64,000 nucleotides of DNA from Longimicrobium sp. (GCA_036389135.1 DASVQP010000061.1:1-64000), one strand, 5' to 3'. Counted from the stretch's first letter, positions 1 through 8,288 are shown. The notes: generated from the letters alone by a model not told the origin. Program-made: numbers and translations.

Positions 1-230
1 GTATGGGCGAGTCGGGATAGCTTGCATCAGAGCACCGGTTTGGTGTAGCGGGTGTGAGAGGCTTCTTGGCGGAAGTGACTCACAATCTACTACTTCAAGT
101 CGGTGCTCGCTCTTTTTTCCACGCAGGATCTGGGTTCAACCGCCGGATACCCCCAACCCGCCTGCTTCCCTCCCGGCGCACCCCTTGCCCGAACACCCGC
201 CGCAGATCCAATCCCAACCAGGAGGCACCC

Positions 231-488
231 ATTCAGCAGTTCGCAACCTACATCGGCTACGTCGCGGGGGCGCTGACCGTGATCTCGTTTCTCCCGCAGG
301 TGGTGCGCGTGTGGAAGACGAAGAGGACCAACGACCTGTCGCTCGGGATGTTCGTCATCCTCATCACCGCGGGCGGGCTGTGGATCGTCTACGGCGCGAT
401 CACCAGCGACTGGCCCGTGATCGCCACCAACGGTGGGATGGTGGCGCTGAACGTCGCCATCCTGGTGGCCAAGCTCCGCTTCAAGTAG
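231..488 (+). CDS. SemiSWEET-type sugar transporter (PQ-loop)
   Basis: An 85-residue membrane protein of the SemiSWEET/PQ-loop family, which moves small sugars by facilitated diffusion as a dimer of three-helix units. The first helix carries the family PQ pair at residues 22-23 (SFLPQ), followed by a basic loop ending in TNDLS, and two more hydrophobic helices follow. The reading frame stays open upstream to 54, but the extra 59 residues are Arg/Pro-rich and unlike the family. A perfect AGGAGG at 220-225 lies five bases before an ATT codon at 231, and starting there gives the usual family length, so I place the start at ATT, a rare initiation codon. Its 3' end overlaps the convergent peptidase gene by 8 bases. 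The family call is secure; the start is inferred. Confidence 0.8.
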   Translation: MQQFATYIGYVAGALTVISFLPQVVRVWKTKRTNDLSLGMFVILITAGGLWIVYGAITSDWPVIATNGGMVALNVAILVAKLRFK

Positions 489-1337
489 CCAGCGCCACCA
501 CCGCCTCCCGCACCCCGTCCACCACCATCGCCATGCGCGCGTAGTCCAGCGTGTCCGCCGTGTCGTGGGCAGTGTGGTAGTGCGGGTTCCGGTAGAAGGC
601 GGTATCGGTCACCATCACGGCGTCGAAGCCGGCGGTCCAGTAGCTGGCGTGGTCGCTGAAGTCGACGCCGGGGACCGCGCGCGGAGCCTGGATGGTGCGC
701 ACGGGAAGCGGCGAGCCGCGGCGCATCGACCGCCGCACGCGGCGGATCAGCGGCCCCTGCCCCAGCTTGCCCACCACCGTGATGAAGTTGCCGCGCGAGG
801 GATAGAACGGCTTCAGCAGCGGAGTGGGGAAGGTCTGGCTCCCCGGCTCGTCGCTGAAGTACCCGATCATCTCCAGCGCGATCATCCCCCTCACCCGCGC
901 CCCCTCGGCGCGCAGCGAGTTGGCGTGCACCATGCTCCCCATGTAGGGGGTGCGGAAGAAGGGCGGCTCCTCGCACGGGTACGCAACCAGCTCCACGCCC
1001 ACGCCGAGCCTGCCAGTACCCGCACCAGCTCGATGATCCCCGCCACCCCGCTCGCGTTGTCGTCCGCGCCGGGGAAGGGGCCGGCGGCATCGTAGTGCGC
1101 CCCCACCACGACGCGCTCCTCCGTCTCCGGCCCGAGCCGGGCGATGACGTTGCGGTACTCGGCCCCCGCGGCCGCGTACACCTGCCTCGACACCTCCGCG
1201 CCGCCCGCCCCCATCTCCACCGCGACGTACGACGCCGCCGCGTCGAGGTTGGCGCGGTGCGCCACGCTGCGCGGCGCCAGCGTCTCCGACAGCATGCGCA
1301 CGTGTGCTTCCAGGCGCTTCGCCGAGACTGCCGCCAT
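481..1337 (-). pseudogene. M28 family zinc aminopeptidase, frameshifted
   Basis: Two overlapping reading frames together encode one M28 (aminopeptidase S/Y-like) metallopeptidase. The upstream frame (1337 down to about 1012) carries the first zinc-site elements, H81-x-D83 and the DD pair at 92-93 in GADDNASG. The downstream frame (to 481) continues with a CEEPP glutamate pair, FSDH and a final His in YHTAHD, so all expected metal ligands exist but in two frames. The join falls near 1000-1012, where LAG in one frame should continue as LGVGVELVAYP in the other. This is a single-base indel, either a real frameshift or an assembly error. The codons around the break still look like coding sequence, so any inactivation would be recent. 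Confidence 0.75.
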
Positions 1338-1401
1338 CGTGGCTCCGGGTACAGGGTGAGTGCCGCGGAGTCCATCTGACGGAAGCGGCGTGCCCGCCCC
1401 G

Positions 1402-1998
1402 CTACAGCCCCGCCGACACGCCCAGGTCGCGCAGGATGCCGTCCTGCAGGCGGTAGATGCAGCCGTGCACCGTCAGCGGCTGGCCGCGCAGCCACGCGTC
1501 GCGCACCACCGTCGTCTCGCAGACGTGGCGCACCTGCGCGGCCACGTTGAGTTCGCAGAGGCGGTCCACCCGGTCGGCGGCATCGGGGATGGCGTCCAGC
1601 TCCTCCCGGTGCACGTCGCGCACGTCCTGCACGTGGCGTAGCCAGTTGTCGATGAGCCCCAGTCGCGCGTCCTCGTACGCCGCGCGCACCCCGCCGCAGC
1701 CGTAGTGCCCCACCACCATCACGTGCCTCACCTTGAGCACGTCCACCGCGAACTGCAGCACGGAAAGGCAGTTGAGGTCGGTGTGCACCACCACGTTGGC
1801 CACGTTGCGGTGCACGAACATCTCGCCGGGCGCCAGCCCCACGATCTGGTTGGCGGGCACGCGGCTGTCCGAGCACCCGATCCACAGGTACTGCGGCGTC
1901 TGCTGGTGGAGCAGGCCCGTGAAGAACCCGGGATCCTGCTCCGTCATCGCGGCGGCCCACGCCCGGTTGCGCTCGAAAAGGTCGGTCAGCTTCTCCAT
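1402..1998 (-). CDS. can: Beta-class carbonic anhydrase
   Basis: Zinc enzyme interconverting CO2 and bicarbonate in the cytoplasm. The 198-residue protein has the complete beta-class zinc site: Cys42 with the Asp44/Arg46 dyad in CSDSR, and His98 and Cys101 in HYGC. Length and the motif spacing match the short Can/CynT-like bacterial enzymes. No cynS or bicarbonate transporter lies beside it, so a general role in supplying bicarbonate is likelier than cyanate metabolism. It is transcribed leftwards, and the M28 gene follows after a short gap. Confidence 0.93.
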   Translation of the reverse strand: MEKLTDLFERNRAWAAAMTEQDPGFFTGLLHQQTPQYLWIGCSDSRVPANQIVGLAPGEMFVHRNVANVVVHTDLNCLSVLQFAVDVLKVRHVMVVGHYGCGGVRAAYEDARLGLIDNWLRHVQDVRDVHREELDAIPDAADRVDRLCELNVAAQVRHVCETTVVRDAWLRGQPLTVHGCIYRLQDGILRDLGVSAGL

Positions 1999-2302
1999 GC
2001 TCTCTCAAGGTCGTGTGGTTGGAGGACGGATCGGTGCGTGTTGACTCTGGGACGGCGCGCGGCGATGAAGTCGTTCGAGGCGCAGCGCTGGCCGCGCGGC
2101 GCTTTCCACGCCCGCTGTGCGTCCGCGAACGTGTACCCGATGATGAGCCCGCCAGTCGGGCGAGCGTCTGGCAAATTACCGCTGGCGCTGCCGCGACTGC
2201 AACCAAGCGCCACGGTCGGCGCCGGCACGATCATAGGGAAAAACCTGGTGCGTACTAACAGGGCGGACACGGAGCTGGACCCGAATATATACCGAACAAG
2301 AC

Positions 2303-2331
2303 TTGACTGGTGAAGCTATTTCCCGTAACTT
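2303..2331 (+). promoter_or_regulatory. Putative sigma-70-type promoter of the panA-toxin pair
   Basis: TTGACT (2303-2308), a 17-base spacer and TAACTT (2326-2331) lie 55 bases before the Panacea start codon, in a stretch clearly richer in A+T than its surroundings. A strong AAGGAGG ribosome binding site follows at 2369-2375. The rest of the 1999-2385 gap holds no gene I can support. Confidence 0.45.
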
Positions 2332-2385
2332 ACAACGTTTTCCGCGCGTTTCACGCACGCCCGCCTCAAGGAGGGGGAACGTTCG

Positions 2386-2922
2386 ATGAATAACGACGAA
2401 AAGATGGCGGAGCTCATCTTGTACGTGTCGGATCGATCCCAACTAGATCCTGCGTATGGGGCTACGAAGCTCAACAAGATCCTGTTCTACGCTGATTTTC
2501 TGTACTACGCCAAGCACGGAAGATCAATCACGGGACAGGAATACATGAGGCTGGAGAAGGGGCCAGCACCCCGGCGATTGGTACCTGTCCGGGAAGAGAT
2601 GGTCGCGGACGGCGAGTTGGTTGTGCGTCCGCAGGCGTACGGTCCGTGGCAGCAGAAGCGGCCCATCCCATTGCGCGACCCTCAGCTGGCCGAGTTCAGC
2701 GGCGACGAGATCGCCATGGTTGATTCCGTGATTGCTGCTTTCTGGGGGCGCTCCGCGACGGAGGTAAGCGATATCTCCCACCGCTTTCCCGGTTGGGACT
2801 ATGCAAACGATCGGGAGACTATCCCGTACGCGACGGCTCTCACCTCAGATCGGGAGCCGGATGAAGACGACTATGCGTTTGCTCGTGAGTTAGGGCGCGA
2901 ATACACCACGCGGGAAGCATAA
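2386..2922 (+). CDS. Panacea-domain (DUF4065) antitoxin-like protein
   Basis: A 178-residue protein with the Panacea/SocA-type domain over residues 5-130. The opening pattern of helix, KLNKILFYADF, the tyrosine pair and HGRSITG is characteristic. Members of this family serve as antitoxins that neutralise unrelated toxin domains in two-gene operons. Here it is the first gene, five bases ahead of a small toxin-like gene, with its own promoter and a strong terminator after the pair. The pair is less GC-rich than the flanking genes, which suggests recent acquisition. Family assignment is confident; the antitoxin role rests on family knowledge and the gene order. Confidence 0.8.
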   Translation: MNNDEKMAELILYVSDRSQLDPAYGATKLNKILFYADFLYYAKHGRSITGQEYMRLEKGPAPRRLVPVREEMVADGELVVRPQAYGPWQQKRPIPLRDPQLAEFSGDEIAMVDSVIAAFWGRSATEVSDISHRFPGWDYANDRETIPYATALTSDREPDEDDYAFARELGREYTTREA

Positions 2923-2927
2923 GCAAC

Positions 2928-3215
2928 ATGCCGAAACGGCGCGTTATCGAGAGCGCTGCCTTTCTAGCTGACCTCGAAGCGATCGGGCCAGCCGGGTACG
3001 ATTGGACGGAGCGGCGTGAAGGTATTCGCTTTCTTCTCAGCGGCGGGGCCGAGAAGGAAGGAAGAGCGACCCAGGACACAGACGTCCGAATCTACCTTCA
3101 AGACGCGCCGGACAGCGTTGCTGGAATCCCTGGATTGAAGGTCTTCTATGTGGTAGAAGGCGAAACCGTTACGATCCTGCGCGGGCGGGGGTATGAAATG
3201 GCGACCGAAGGCTAG
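2928..3215 (+). CDS. Putative toxin partner of the Panacea protein (RelE/ParE-like?)
   Basis: A 95-residue protein starting five bases after the Panacea gene, in the position of the toxin of a PanA-type operon. Its C-terminal half (DVRIYL, then PGLKVFYVVEGETVTILRGR) has the alternating strands and terminal basic strand seen in the RelE/ParE fold, but overall similarity is too low for a firm call. If it is RelE-like it would cleave mRNA on the ribosome; other Panacea partners act on membranes or nucleotides, so the target is open. A rho-independent terminator follows 25 bases after the stop. Confidence 0.6.
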   Translation: MPKRRVIESAAFLADLEAIGPAGYDWTERREGIRFLLSGGAEKEGRATQDTDVRIYLQDAPDSVAGIPGLKVFYVVEGETVTILRGRGYEMATEG

Positions 3216-3240
3216 GCCGCAAGCACCTGCTCAGCGTGTG

Positions 3241-3276
3241 AAGGAGGGCCGCTCCATCGGGCGGCCCTCCTTTTTT
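3241..3276 (+). terminator. Rho-independent terminator after the toxin-antitoxin pair
   Basis: A perfect 12-base-pair GC-rich stem (3241-3252 with 3261-3272), an 8-base loop and a run of six T. It closes the panA-toxin operon and insulates it from the convergent aminotransferase gene. Confidence 0.92.
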
Positions 3277-3308
3277 GTGGCACTTGACGTTCGCTGGCTT
3301 AAACGATT

Positions 3309-4691
3309 TCACCCCCAGCCTGCCTGACGATCCAGAATCTCCCCCAACGTTCCCAGCGCCCAATCCGCCTGCGCGTCGGTGAGGACGAAGGGGGGCGAGA
3401 GGGAGAGGACGTTGCCGTACAGGCCGCCGCCCAGCAGCAGCAACCCGCGCCTCAGCCCTTCCACCACCACGCGCCCGGACAGCTCCGGCGCCGGTTCGCG
3501 GCTCTCGCGATCGCGCACCATCTCGATGCCCATCATCATCCCCAGGCCGCGCACCTCGGCGACGCGCGGGTGGTCCGCCGTCATCGTTTGCAGGCGCTCG
3601 AGCATGCGCGCGCCCAGCTCCGCGGAGCGCTCCACCAGCCGCTCGTCGCGCAGCACGGCGATGGAGGCGAGGGCGGCGGCGCAACCGACAGGGTTTCCCA
3701 GGAAAGTGGAGGTGTGGATCGCCTCGCCGGTGGAGCGGGGCCACGCCTCCATCACCGCATCGGTGCCGATGCAGGCCGCGAAGGGGAAGCCCCCCGTGAG
3801 CCCTTTTCCGACCGCCATCAGGTCCGGCACCACGCCGCTGTGCTCGCACGCGAACCAGCGGCCGGTGCGCCCAAAACCCGTGTAGATCTCGTCCACGATC
3901 AGGAGCATCCCGCGCTCGTCGCAGATCCGCCGCAGGCCGGGGAGGAAGTCCGCGGGCGGCACCACGTCGCCACCGCGGCCCTGCACCGCCTCCACCAGGA
4001 TCGCGCCGATCCCCTCCGATGCGGTTCCCGGGGTGTCGAGCAGGTGCTCCACGTAGCGCAGCGTGGCGGCGCCGACCTCGTCCGCGTCGCGCCCGAACGG
4101 TGAGCGGTAGGCGTACGGGTACGGCGCGAACACCGCGTTGCGCATGAGCTGCGCGGCGAACGGCGAGCGGAAGTCCTCGCGTCCCGACACCGCCAGCGAG
4201 CCGTAGGTGAGGCCGTGATACCCGCCGTGAAAGGCGAGCACCCGCGGCTTTCCCGTAGCGATGACGGCGGTCTTGAGCGCCGCCTCCACCGCCTCGCCTC
4301 CGGAGTTGGCGAGGATGGAGCGCGTGAGCCCCCCCGGCGCCACCTCGGCAAGCGCGCGCAGGAGCTCGGCCTTGATGGCGGGCGGGTGCACGTCGCCCAT
4401 GCCGTGCAGCAGGCGGGCGGCCTGGCGCTGCACCGCCTCCACGATGCGCGGGTGCCCGTGCCCCGCGCCGGCCACCGCGAACGCCGCCGTCAGGTCCACG
4501 AAGACGTTGCCGTCCACGTCGCGCACGTTGGCCCCCCGCGCCTCGTCCCAGAAGACGGGGAAGTCGTCCGCCAGGTACGTGACGTTGGGCGACTCGTAGC
4601 GCGCCAGCTCCGCAGCGAGCCGTCGCGACTCGGGCCCCGGCGGCGCGCCCGCGAGCGTCGGCATCTGCGCGCCGAATGCTTCAGACCTCAC
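3309..4691 (-). CDS. Class III PLP-dependent aminotransferase
   Basis: A 460-residue fold-type I aminotransferase of the ornithine/4-aminobutyrate group. Visible landmarks are the SGGEA phosphate-binding turn, the HGGYHG segment, the DEIYTGFGRTG stretch carrying the PLP-ring aspartate, and the Schiff-base lysine in GKGLTGG. Substrate cannot be told from sequence; the neighbours give no pathway. The longest start is a GTG that overlaps the hepT stop by four bases (GTGA, 4688-4691). An ATG at 4664 with a shorter N-terminus is the alternative. If the GTG is used, the enzyme would be translated from the mntA-hepT transcript, an unusual arrangement. Confidence 0.88.
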   Translation of the reverse strand: MRSEAFGAQMPTLAGAPPGPESRRLAAELARYESPNVTYLADDFPVFWDEARGANVRDVDGNVFVDLTAAFAVAGAGHGHPRIVEAVQRQAARLLHGMGDVHPPAIKAELLRALAEVAPGGLTRSILANSGGEAVEAALKTAVIATGKPRVLAFHGGYHGLTYGSLAVSGREDFRSPFAAQLMRNAVFAPYPYAYRSPFGRDADEVGAATLRYVEHLLDTPGTASEGIGAILVEAVQGRGGDVVPPADFLPGLRRICDERGMLLIVDEIYTGFGRTGRWFACEHSGVVPDLMAVGKGLTGGFPFAACIGTDAVMEAWPRSTGEAIHTSTFLGNPVGCAAALASIAVLRDERLVERSAELGARMLERLQTMTADHPRVAEVRGLGMMMGIEMVRDRESREPAPELSGRVVVEGLRRGLLLLGGGLYGNVLSLSPPFVLTDAQADWALGTLGEILDRQAGWG

Positions 4692-5059
4692 GGCGCCTCC
4701 CGGCTACTCCCATCGGACTCGGCGGTGAGCACGATCTTTAATTGGCGGTGTGCTTGCACCGAATCCTGAACCGCCAAGTTCCACACGATCTTCGGGTCTA
4801 CGCTGAAGTAGAAGTAGGAGTGCGTGAGGATGTCACGGAACCCCGCCAGACCGCGCCAATCGACATCCGCATGCCGCGCACGTACCTCCGGATGAATGTG
4901 CTTCGCGGCCTCTCCCACTATTTCGAAGGCTTTCATGACCGCGTAGAAAGTGCGGCGGTCGACAACGAACTCGTCTCGGGTTATTCCCGAGGTGAATTCC
5001 TGGGCATGGCCGAGGCCTTCGAGCATGTTTTCCAGGAACGTCAGCCGATTACGCGACAC
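4688..5059 (-). CDS. hepT: HepT-like RNase toxin (DUF86)
   Basis: A 123-residue all-helical HEPN protein of the HepT type. The catalytic R-x4-H-x-Y motif is intact (RDILTHSY, roughly residues 75-82), and the family VGEAAKHI helix precedes it. HepT acts as an RNase toxin that is silenced by oligo-AMPylation of the motif Tyr by its partner nucleotidyltransferase MntA. The mntA homologue lies directly upstream and overlaps it by 11 bases, giving the standard MntA-HepT module. The gene starts at GTG. Confidence 0.85.
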   Translation of the reverse strand: MSRNRLTFLENMLEGLGHAQEFTSGITRDEFVVDRRTFYAVMKAFEIVGEAAKHIHPEVRARHADVDWRGLAGFRDILTHSYFYFSVDPKIVWNLAVQDSVQAHRQLKIVLTAESDGSSREAP

Positions 5060-5354
5060 GGAGCAGATCCCCCGTCACGGATTGCTCCACGCGCGGCCGA
5101 AGCGTGCCGGGCGTGACCACGTCCACCCTCGTCCCGAACAGATCCTCCAGGAAGAACTTCAGGTCCATGTAGCCACGGAACGTGGGCTCCGGTCCGAAGT
5201 CCACGAGCACGTCCACATCGCTTGTCTCGGTCGCCTCATCGCGGGCTACAGAGCCGAAAAGAGAGATGGAAAGCACTCCGAACCGGTCCATCTCGGCGCG
5301 GTGCTCGCGTAGGAGGTGGATCACGCGGTCACGGGAAAGCGGCTTGGGCTCCAT
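5049..5354 (-). CDS. mntA: MntA-like minimal nucleotidyltransferase antitoxin
   Basis: A 101-residue minimal nucleotidyltransferase of the pol-beta fold. It has the signature GSVARDEA and the metal-binding SDVDVLVDF (residues about 34-53). In MntA-HepT systems this enzyme transfers AMP units to HepT and so neutralises it. It is the first gene of the module and overlaps hepT. A second mntA/hepT unit lies just upstream on the same strand, with only about 30% similarity by eye, so the two modules are not a recent duplication. Confidence 0.85.
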   Translation of the reverse strand: MEPKPLSRDRVIHLLREHRAEMDRFGVLSISLFGSVARDEATETSDVDVLVDFGPEPTFRGYMDLKFFLEDLFGTRVDVVTPGTLRPRVEQSVTGDLLRVA

Positions 5355-5380
5355 CGCTCGTCAGCTCGCGTGCGTAGTGT

Positions 5381-5676
5381 TCAGGTCGGGTCGGAGCTGT
5401 CCGCAAGCGCCGCCTCCAGGAGCGGCACGATCTCGGGAACATCGTTCTTGATCGTTTCCCACACCACCTCCAGACGCGCAACGCGAGGCGCTGCTGTACC
5501 TCCGGAGGAACCTGGCTCGCTGCTTCACCGATGATGGTGATGTTGTAGAGCACGGCGTCGATCCGGAGCGTATCCTTCTCGAACTCCTCGAAGGTCAGGC
5601 CGCGGGTGTACTCCTCGATACGTGCGGCGCGGTCGATCACATCCCTCAGCAGCGCCTTCCAGGCTCTAGGCGGCAC
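5381..5676 (-). pseudogene. HepT-like gene with internal deletion and frameshift
   Basis: The 5' part reads as a normal HepT N-terminus from a GTG at 5676 (ending GEAASQVPPEVQQRL). The 3' part, in another frame, reads as a normal HepT C-terminus (LEVVWETIKNDVPEIVPLLEAAL, stop at 5381-5383). The segment that should join them, about 20-25 codons containing the catalytic R-x4-H-x-Y, is missing, and the frame changes at the junction near 5455-5470. The toxin is therefore dead while its nucleotidyltransferase partner remains intact upstream. The start overlaps the end of the partner gene, as in live modules. Confidence 0.75.
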
Positions 5677-5956
5677 GGCTCGCCTCCGCGAGCACATAGT
5701 CACGCACCCACGGGCGCAACGCATCCTCGGTAGCCATGTCGACGGGGCGGCCGAGGATCTCCGACAACCGGTCACGGATATCCACGAAACGGAAAAGCCC
5801 GATCCCCGGCCCGAGCTCCACCAGCACGTCCACGTCGCTGTCCGGGCCCGCCTCGCCGCGGGCGACGGAGCCGAAGATGGAGATCTCCCGCACGCCGAGG
5901 GTGCGGAGCTCGTCCATGTGCGCGCGGAGGAGTGACAGCGCCTCGTCCCGATCCAT
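5666..5956 (-). CDS. MntA-like nucleotidyltransferase, partner toxin broken
   Basis: A 96-residue minimal nucleotidyltransferase with GSVARGEA and SDVDVLVEL in the expected positions (about 30-48). Its hepT partner, which overlaps the 3' end, has lost the catalytic segment, so this antitoxin no longer has an active cognate toxin here. It may be surviving by chance, or it may act on the intact HepT encoded 600 bases downstream. Confidence 0.82.
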   Translation of the reverse strand: MDRDEALSLLRAHMDELRTLGVREISIFGSVARGEAGPDSDVDVLVELGPGIGLFRFVDIRDRLSEILGRPVDMATEDALRPWVRDYVLAEASRAA

Positions 5957-6040
5957 GGTCGTCTGCCTCCAGCGATGAGTGGGCCCGCCTGTGCTCGACA
6001 GCAGGAAGAACCGCGCCGCGGGCGAAGATCAAGCCGCGCC

Positions 6041-6499
6041 CTACCGTTCCGCGCCGTCCAGCCAGCGTGTCATGATGTGGCGGTCGTGCGCGTCGAAGCC
6101 CAGGCGGCGGTAGAGGCGCTGGGCGGCGTCGTTCTCCCAGGCCACCTCCAGGCGGAGCGCGCGGACGCCCCATGCGGCGCATGCCGCGGCGGCCTCCTCC
6201 ACCGCGCGGGCTCCAACCCCGCCGCCGCGGAAGCCTTCGCGCACGTACAGCTCGTCCAGAAGCGCGAACCTTCCGGCGAACTCCAGCGAGAAGCCCAGGG
6301 TGACCACCATGTAGCCCGCCGGCGCTCCACCGCCCTCCACGAACCAGACGCGACCCAGCAACGGGTCCGCGAGGAGTGCGGCGAGTGCCCGGCGGGCGGC
6401 GGTCTCGTCCAGCACGAGCCGCTCGTGGAGGTAGAACTCCCGCATCAGCGCCAGGATGCCGTCCTCGTCGCCGGGGAGGGCGGGGCGCAGGGTGGTCAC
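6041..6499 (-). CDS. GNAT family N-acetyltransferase
   Basis: A 152-residue acetyl-CoA-dependent acetyltransferase. The central strand-plus-P-loop region is clear: LLDELYVREGFRGGGVGARAV fits the GNAT motif A (R/Q-x-x-G-x-G/A), and the C-terminal NDAAQRLYRRLGF is motif B. The acceptor is unknown. I choose the GTG at 6499 because it overlaps the corA stop as GTGA; an upstream ATG at 6517 would add six residues. The gene is probably translated from the corA transcript. Confidence 0.85.
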   Translation of the reverse strand: MTTLRPALPGDEDGILALMREFYLHERLVLDETAARRALAALLADPLLGRVWFVEGGGAPAGYMVVTLGFSLEFAGRFALLDELYVREGFRGGGVGARAVEEAAAACAAWGVRALRLEVAWENDAAQRLYRRLGFDAHDRHIMTRWLDGAER

Positions 6500-7605
6500 G
6501 CGCGCCCTCCCAGCCATCCGCGCCGCCAGAAGAAGGCGATCAGCCCGAACGTCACCACGCCCATCAGCGCCTCGGCCACGGTCAGCGAGCGAAGCCAGAG
6601 GGGAGCGCGGTCCAGGTTCATCCCGTACAGCCCCGTGATGAAGCTGAGCGGGATGAATATGGCGGAGAAGACCGTCAGCACCTTCATGATCTCGTTGGTG
6701 CGGTTCCCCACGCTGGAAAGGTACAGGTCCGTCAGCGAGGCGCCCAGCTCGCGGCAGCTTTCCACCAGGTCCAGGATCTGGACGAGGTGGTCCTGCACGT
6801 CGCGCAGGTACACGATCGTGCCGGGCGCCACAAGCTCAGGCGGGGGCTCGCGCACCAGGGAGCCCAGCGCATCGCGCAGCGGCCACACGGCGCGCCGCAG
6901 CGCCACCAGGTCGCGGCGCACGGCGTGGAGCTGGTTCATCGCCTCGCGGCCGGGGCGGCCCAGGATCTCGTCCTCCAGCAGGTCCAGCCGCTCGGCGTAC
7001 GTCTCAACCACGGGGAAGCAGTGGTCCACCACCGCGTCCAGGATGGCGTAGGCGAGGTGATCCGGCCCGGCCGCGCGGATGCGGCCACGCGAGCGGCGGA
7101 TGCGGTCGCGCACCGGGTCCAGCGGGTCGCCCGGGCGCTCCTGGAACGAGATCACGTAGTCCCGCCCCACGAAGATCGACACCTGCTCCAGGTCCAGGTG
7201 TGGGCAGAGGCGCACCATGCGCGCGACCAGGAAGAGGTGGTCGTCGAACAGCTCGCTCTTGGTCTGCTGGCCGATGTGCCCCACGTCCTCCACCGCCAGC
7301 CCGTGCAGGCCGAAGACGTCGGCGACGGCGCGCACGGTGGGGGCGTGGCGGACCCCCTCGACGTTGACCCAGAGGACCGGGTACTGCCCGCGCAGCCGGC
7401 CGAGCTGCTCCACGCTCTCCACGTCGAACTCGGTCATCTCGTGCGGCCCGTAGGCGAGCACGGTCACGCGCGGCGGCGACGCGTCGGGGTCCGACGGCAG
7501 GGTGCCCGGCGGAGATCCCGGGGGCGTGCCGGGCCCGTGGAAGCCCGCGCGCGCGGCGGTCCGCCCCGCGGCCAGGGGGAGGCGCAGGAGGTCGCGACGC
7601 TTCAA
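6496..7605 (-). CDS. corA: CorA-family magnesium transporter
   Basis: Divalent-metal channel of the CorA type, pentameric in the inner membrane with a large cytoplasmic funnel. The C-terminal pair of membrane helices flanks the signature GMN filter (GLYGMN, about residues 325-330), and a second helix ends at the basic tail. The N-terminus is rich in Pro and the longest frame starts at TTG (7605), so the true start may be 30-55 codons further in. The downstream GNAT overlaps it by four bases. Confidence 0.9.
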   Translation of the reverse strand: MKRRDLLRLPLAAGRTAARAGFHGPGTPPGSPPGTLPSDPDASPPRVTVLAYGPHEMTEFDVESVEQLGRLRGQYPVLWVNVEGVRHAPTVRAVADVFGLHGLAVEDVGHIGQQTKSELFDDHLFLVARMVRLCPHLDLEQVSIFVGRDYVISFQERPGDPLDPVRDRIRRSRGRIRAAGPDHLAYAILDAVVDHCFPVVETYAERLDLLEDEILGRPGREAMNQLHAVRRDLVALRRAVWPLRDALGSLVREPPPELVAPGTIVYLRDVQDHLVQILDLVESCRELGASLTDLYLSSVGNRTNEIMKVLTVFSAIFIPLSFITGLYGMNLDRAPLWLRSLTVAEALMGVVTFGLIAFFWRRGWLGGRA

Positions 7606-7639
7606 GCGCGCGGCCCGGCGGTGCGCGGCGCGGGCACGG

Positions 7640-8059
7640 TCAGCGCGGGAAGACGCCGCCCGCCTCGGACGCGGCGGCCAGCATCTCGCGGGCGGCGGGC
7701 GCGTACATCGCGATGGACATCAAGCTGCCGCGCTCCAGCCGCAGCTCGCCGCGCATGACGGCGGAGACGGGGTCGGTGTGGCCGGAGAGGATGCTCCGCC
7801 AGCTCACGGCGTCCGCGCGCAGCACAAAGGGCGCGGAGGCGCGGTCCTCCGGCGTGGCGACTCGGGTGCCGCGGCAGGCGCCCTCGTACAGGTCCAGGAA
7901 GACGGCGCGCTCGTCGTCGATCCCCAGCGCGGGGTCCGCGCCCATCACCAGCACCACGGCGTCGCGCCAGTCGGCGGCCACGGCGGCGTAGTTGGGGCGG
8001 TCGTTGAGCGCCTGGCAGCAGGCGCGGGCCCACTCTGCGGTGAACACCTGGGTCGGCAC
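7640..8059 (-). CDS. SCP2-like sterol-carrier fold protein
   Basis: A 139-residue soluble protein. The pattern of LVMGADPALG, a GAC-rich strand, then VSWRSILSGHTDPVSAVMRGELRLERG resembles the SCP2 sterol-transfer/alkyl-sulfatase C-terminal fold, where D-P-x-x-A-x-x-x-G-x-L is a common signature. These proteins bind lipid-like ligands. No partner is evident; it ends 34 bases before corA on the same strand. The function is inferred from fold resemblance only. Confidence 0.6.
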   Translation of the reverse strand: MPTQVFTAEWARACCQALNDRPNYAAVAADWRDAVVLVMGADPALGIDDERAVFLDLYEGACRGTRVATPEDRASAPFVLRADAVSWRSILSGHTDPVSAVMRGELRLERGSLMSIAMYAPAAREMLAAASEAGGVFPR

Positions 8060-8288
8060 GGCGTGGCTCCTGGATGTGGGCGGATGAGTCGCGTGGGGCC
8101 AACGCTAGCGCGGCGGAGCGGCGCGGTCAAATCACGTGGGGGATTTCCCTACCCGGTGGTGCGGAATGTGGGGAGGAAGCCGCTTCGCAACAGACATTTC
8201 CCTATGTTGCGGCCTGGGCTCGCGGGCTAGATTACGCGCATCCTGAAGGACGATGGATCGAGACCGGAACGATACAGGAGACGCTCAC

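Noticed and set aside
1986..2270. 94-residue leftward frame upstream of the carbonic anhydrase
   Set aside because: No family resemblance, low-complexity start, and it overlaps the likely promoter zone of both flanking genes.
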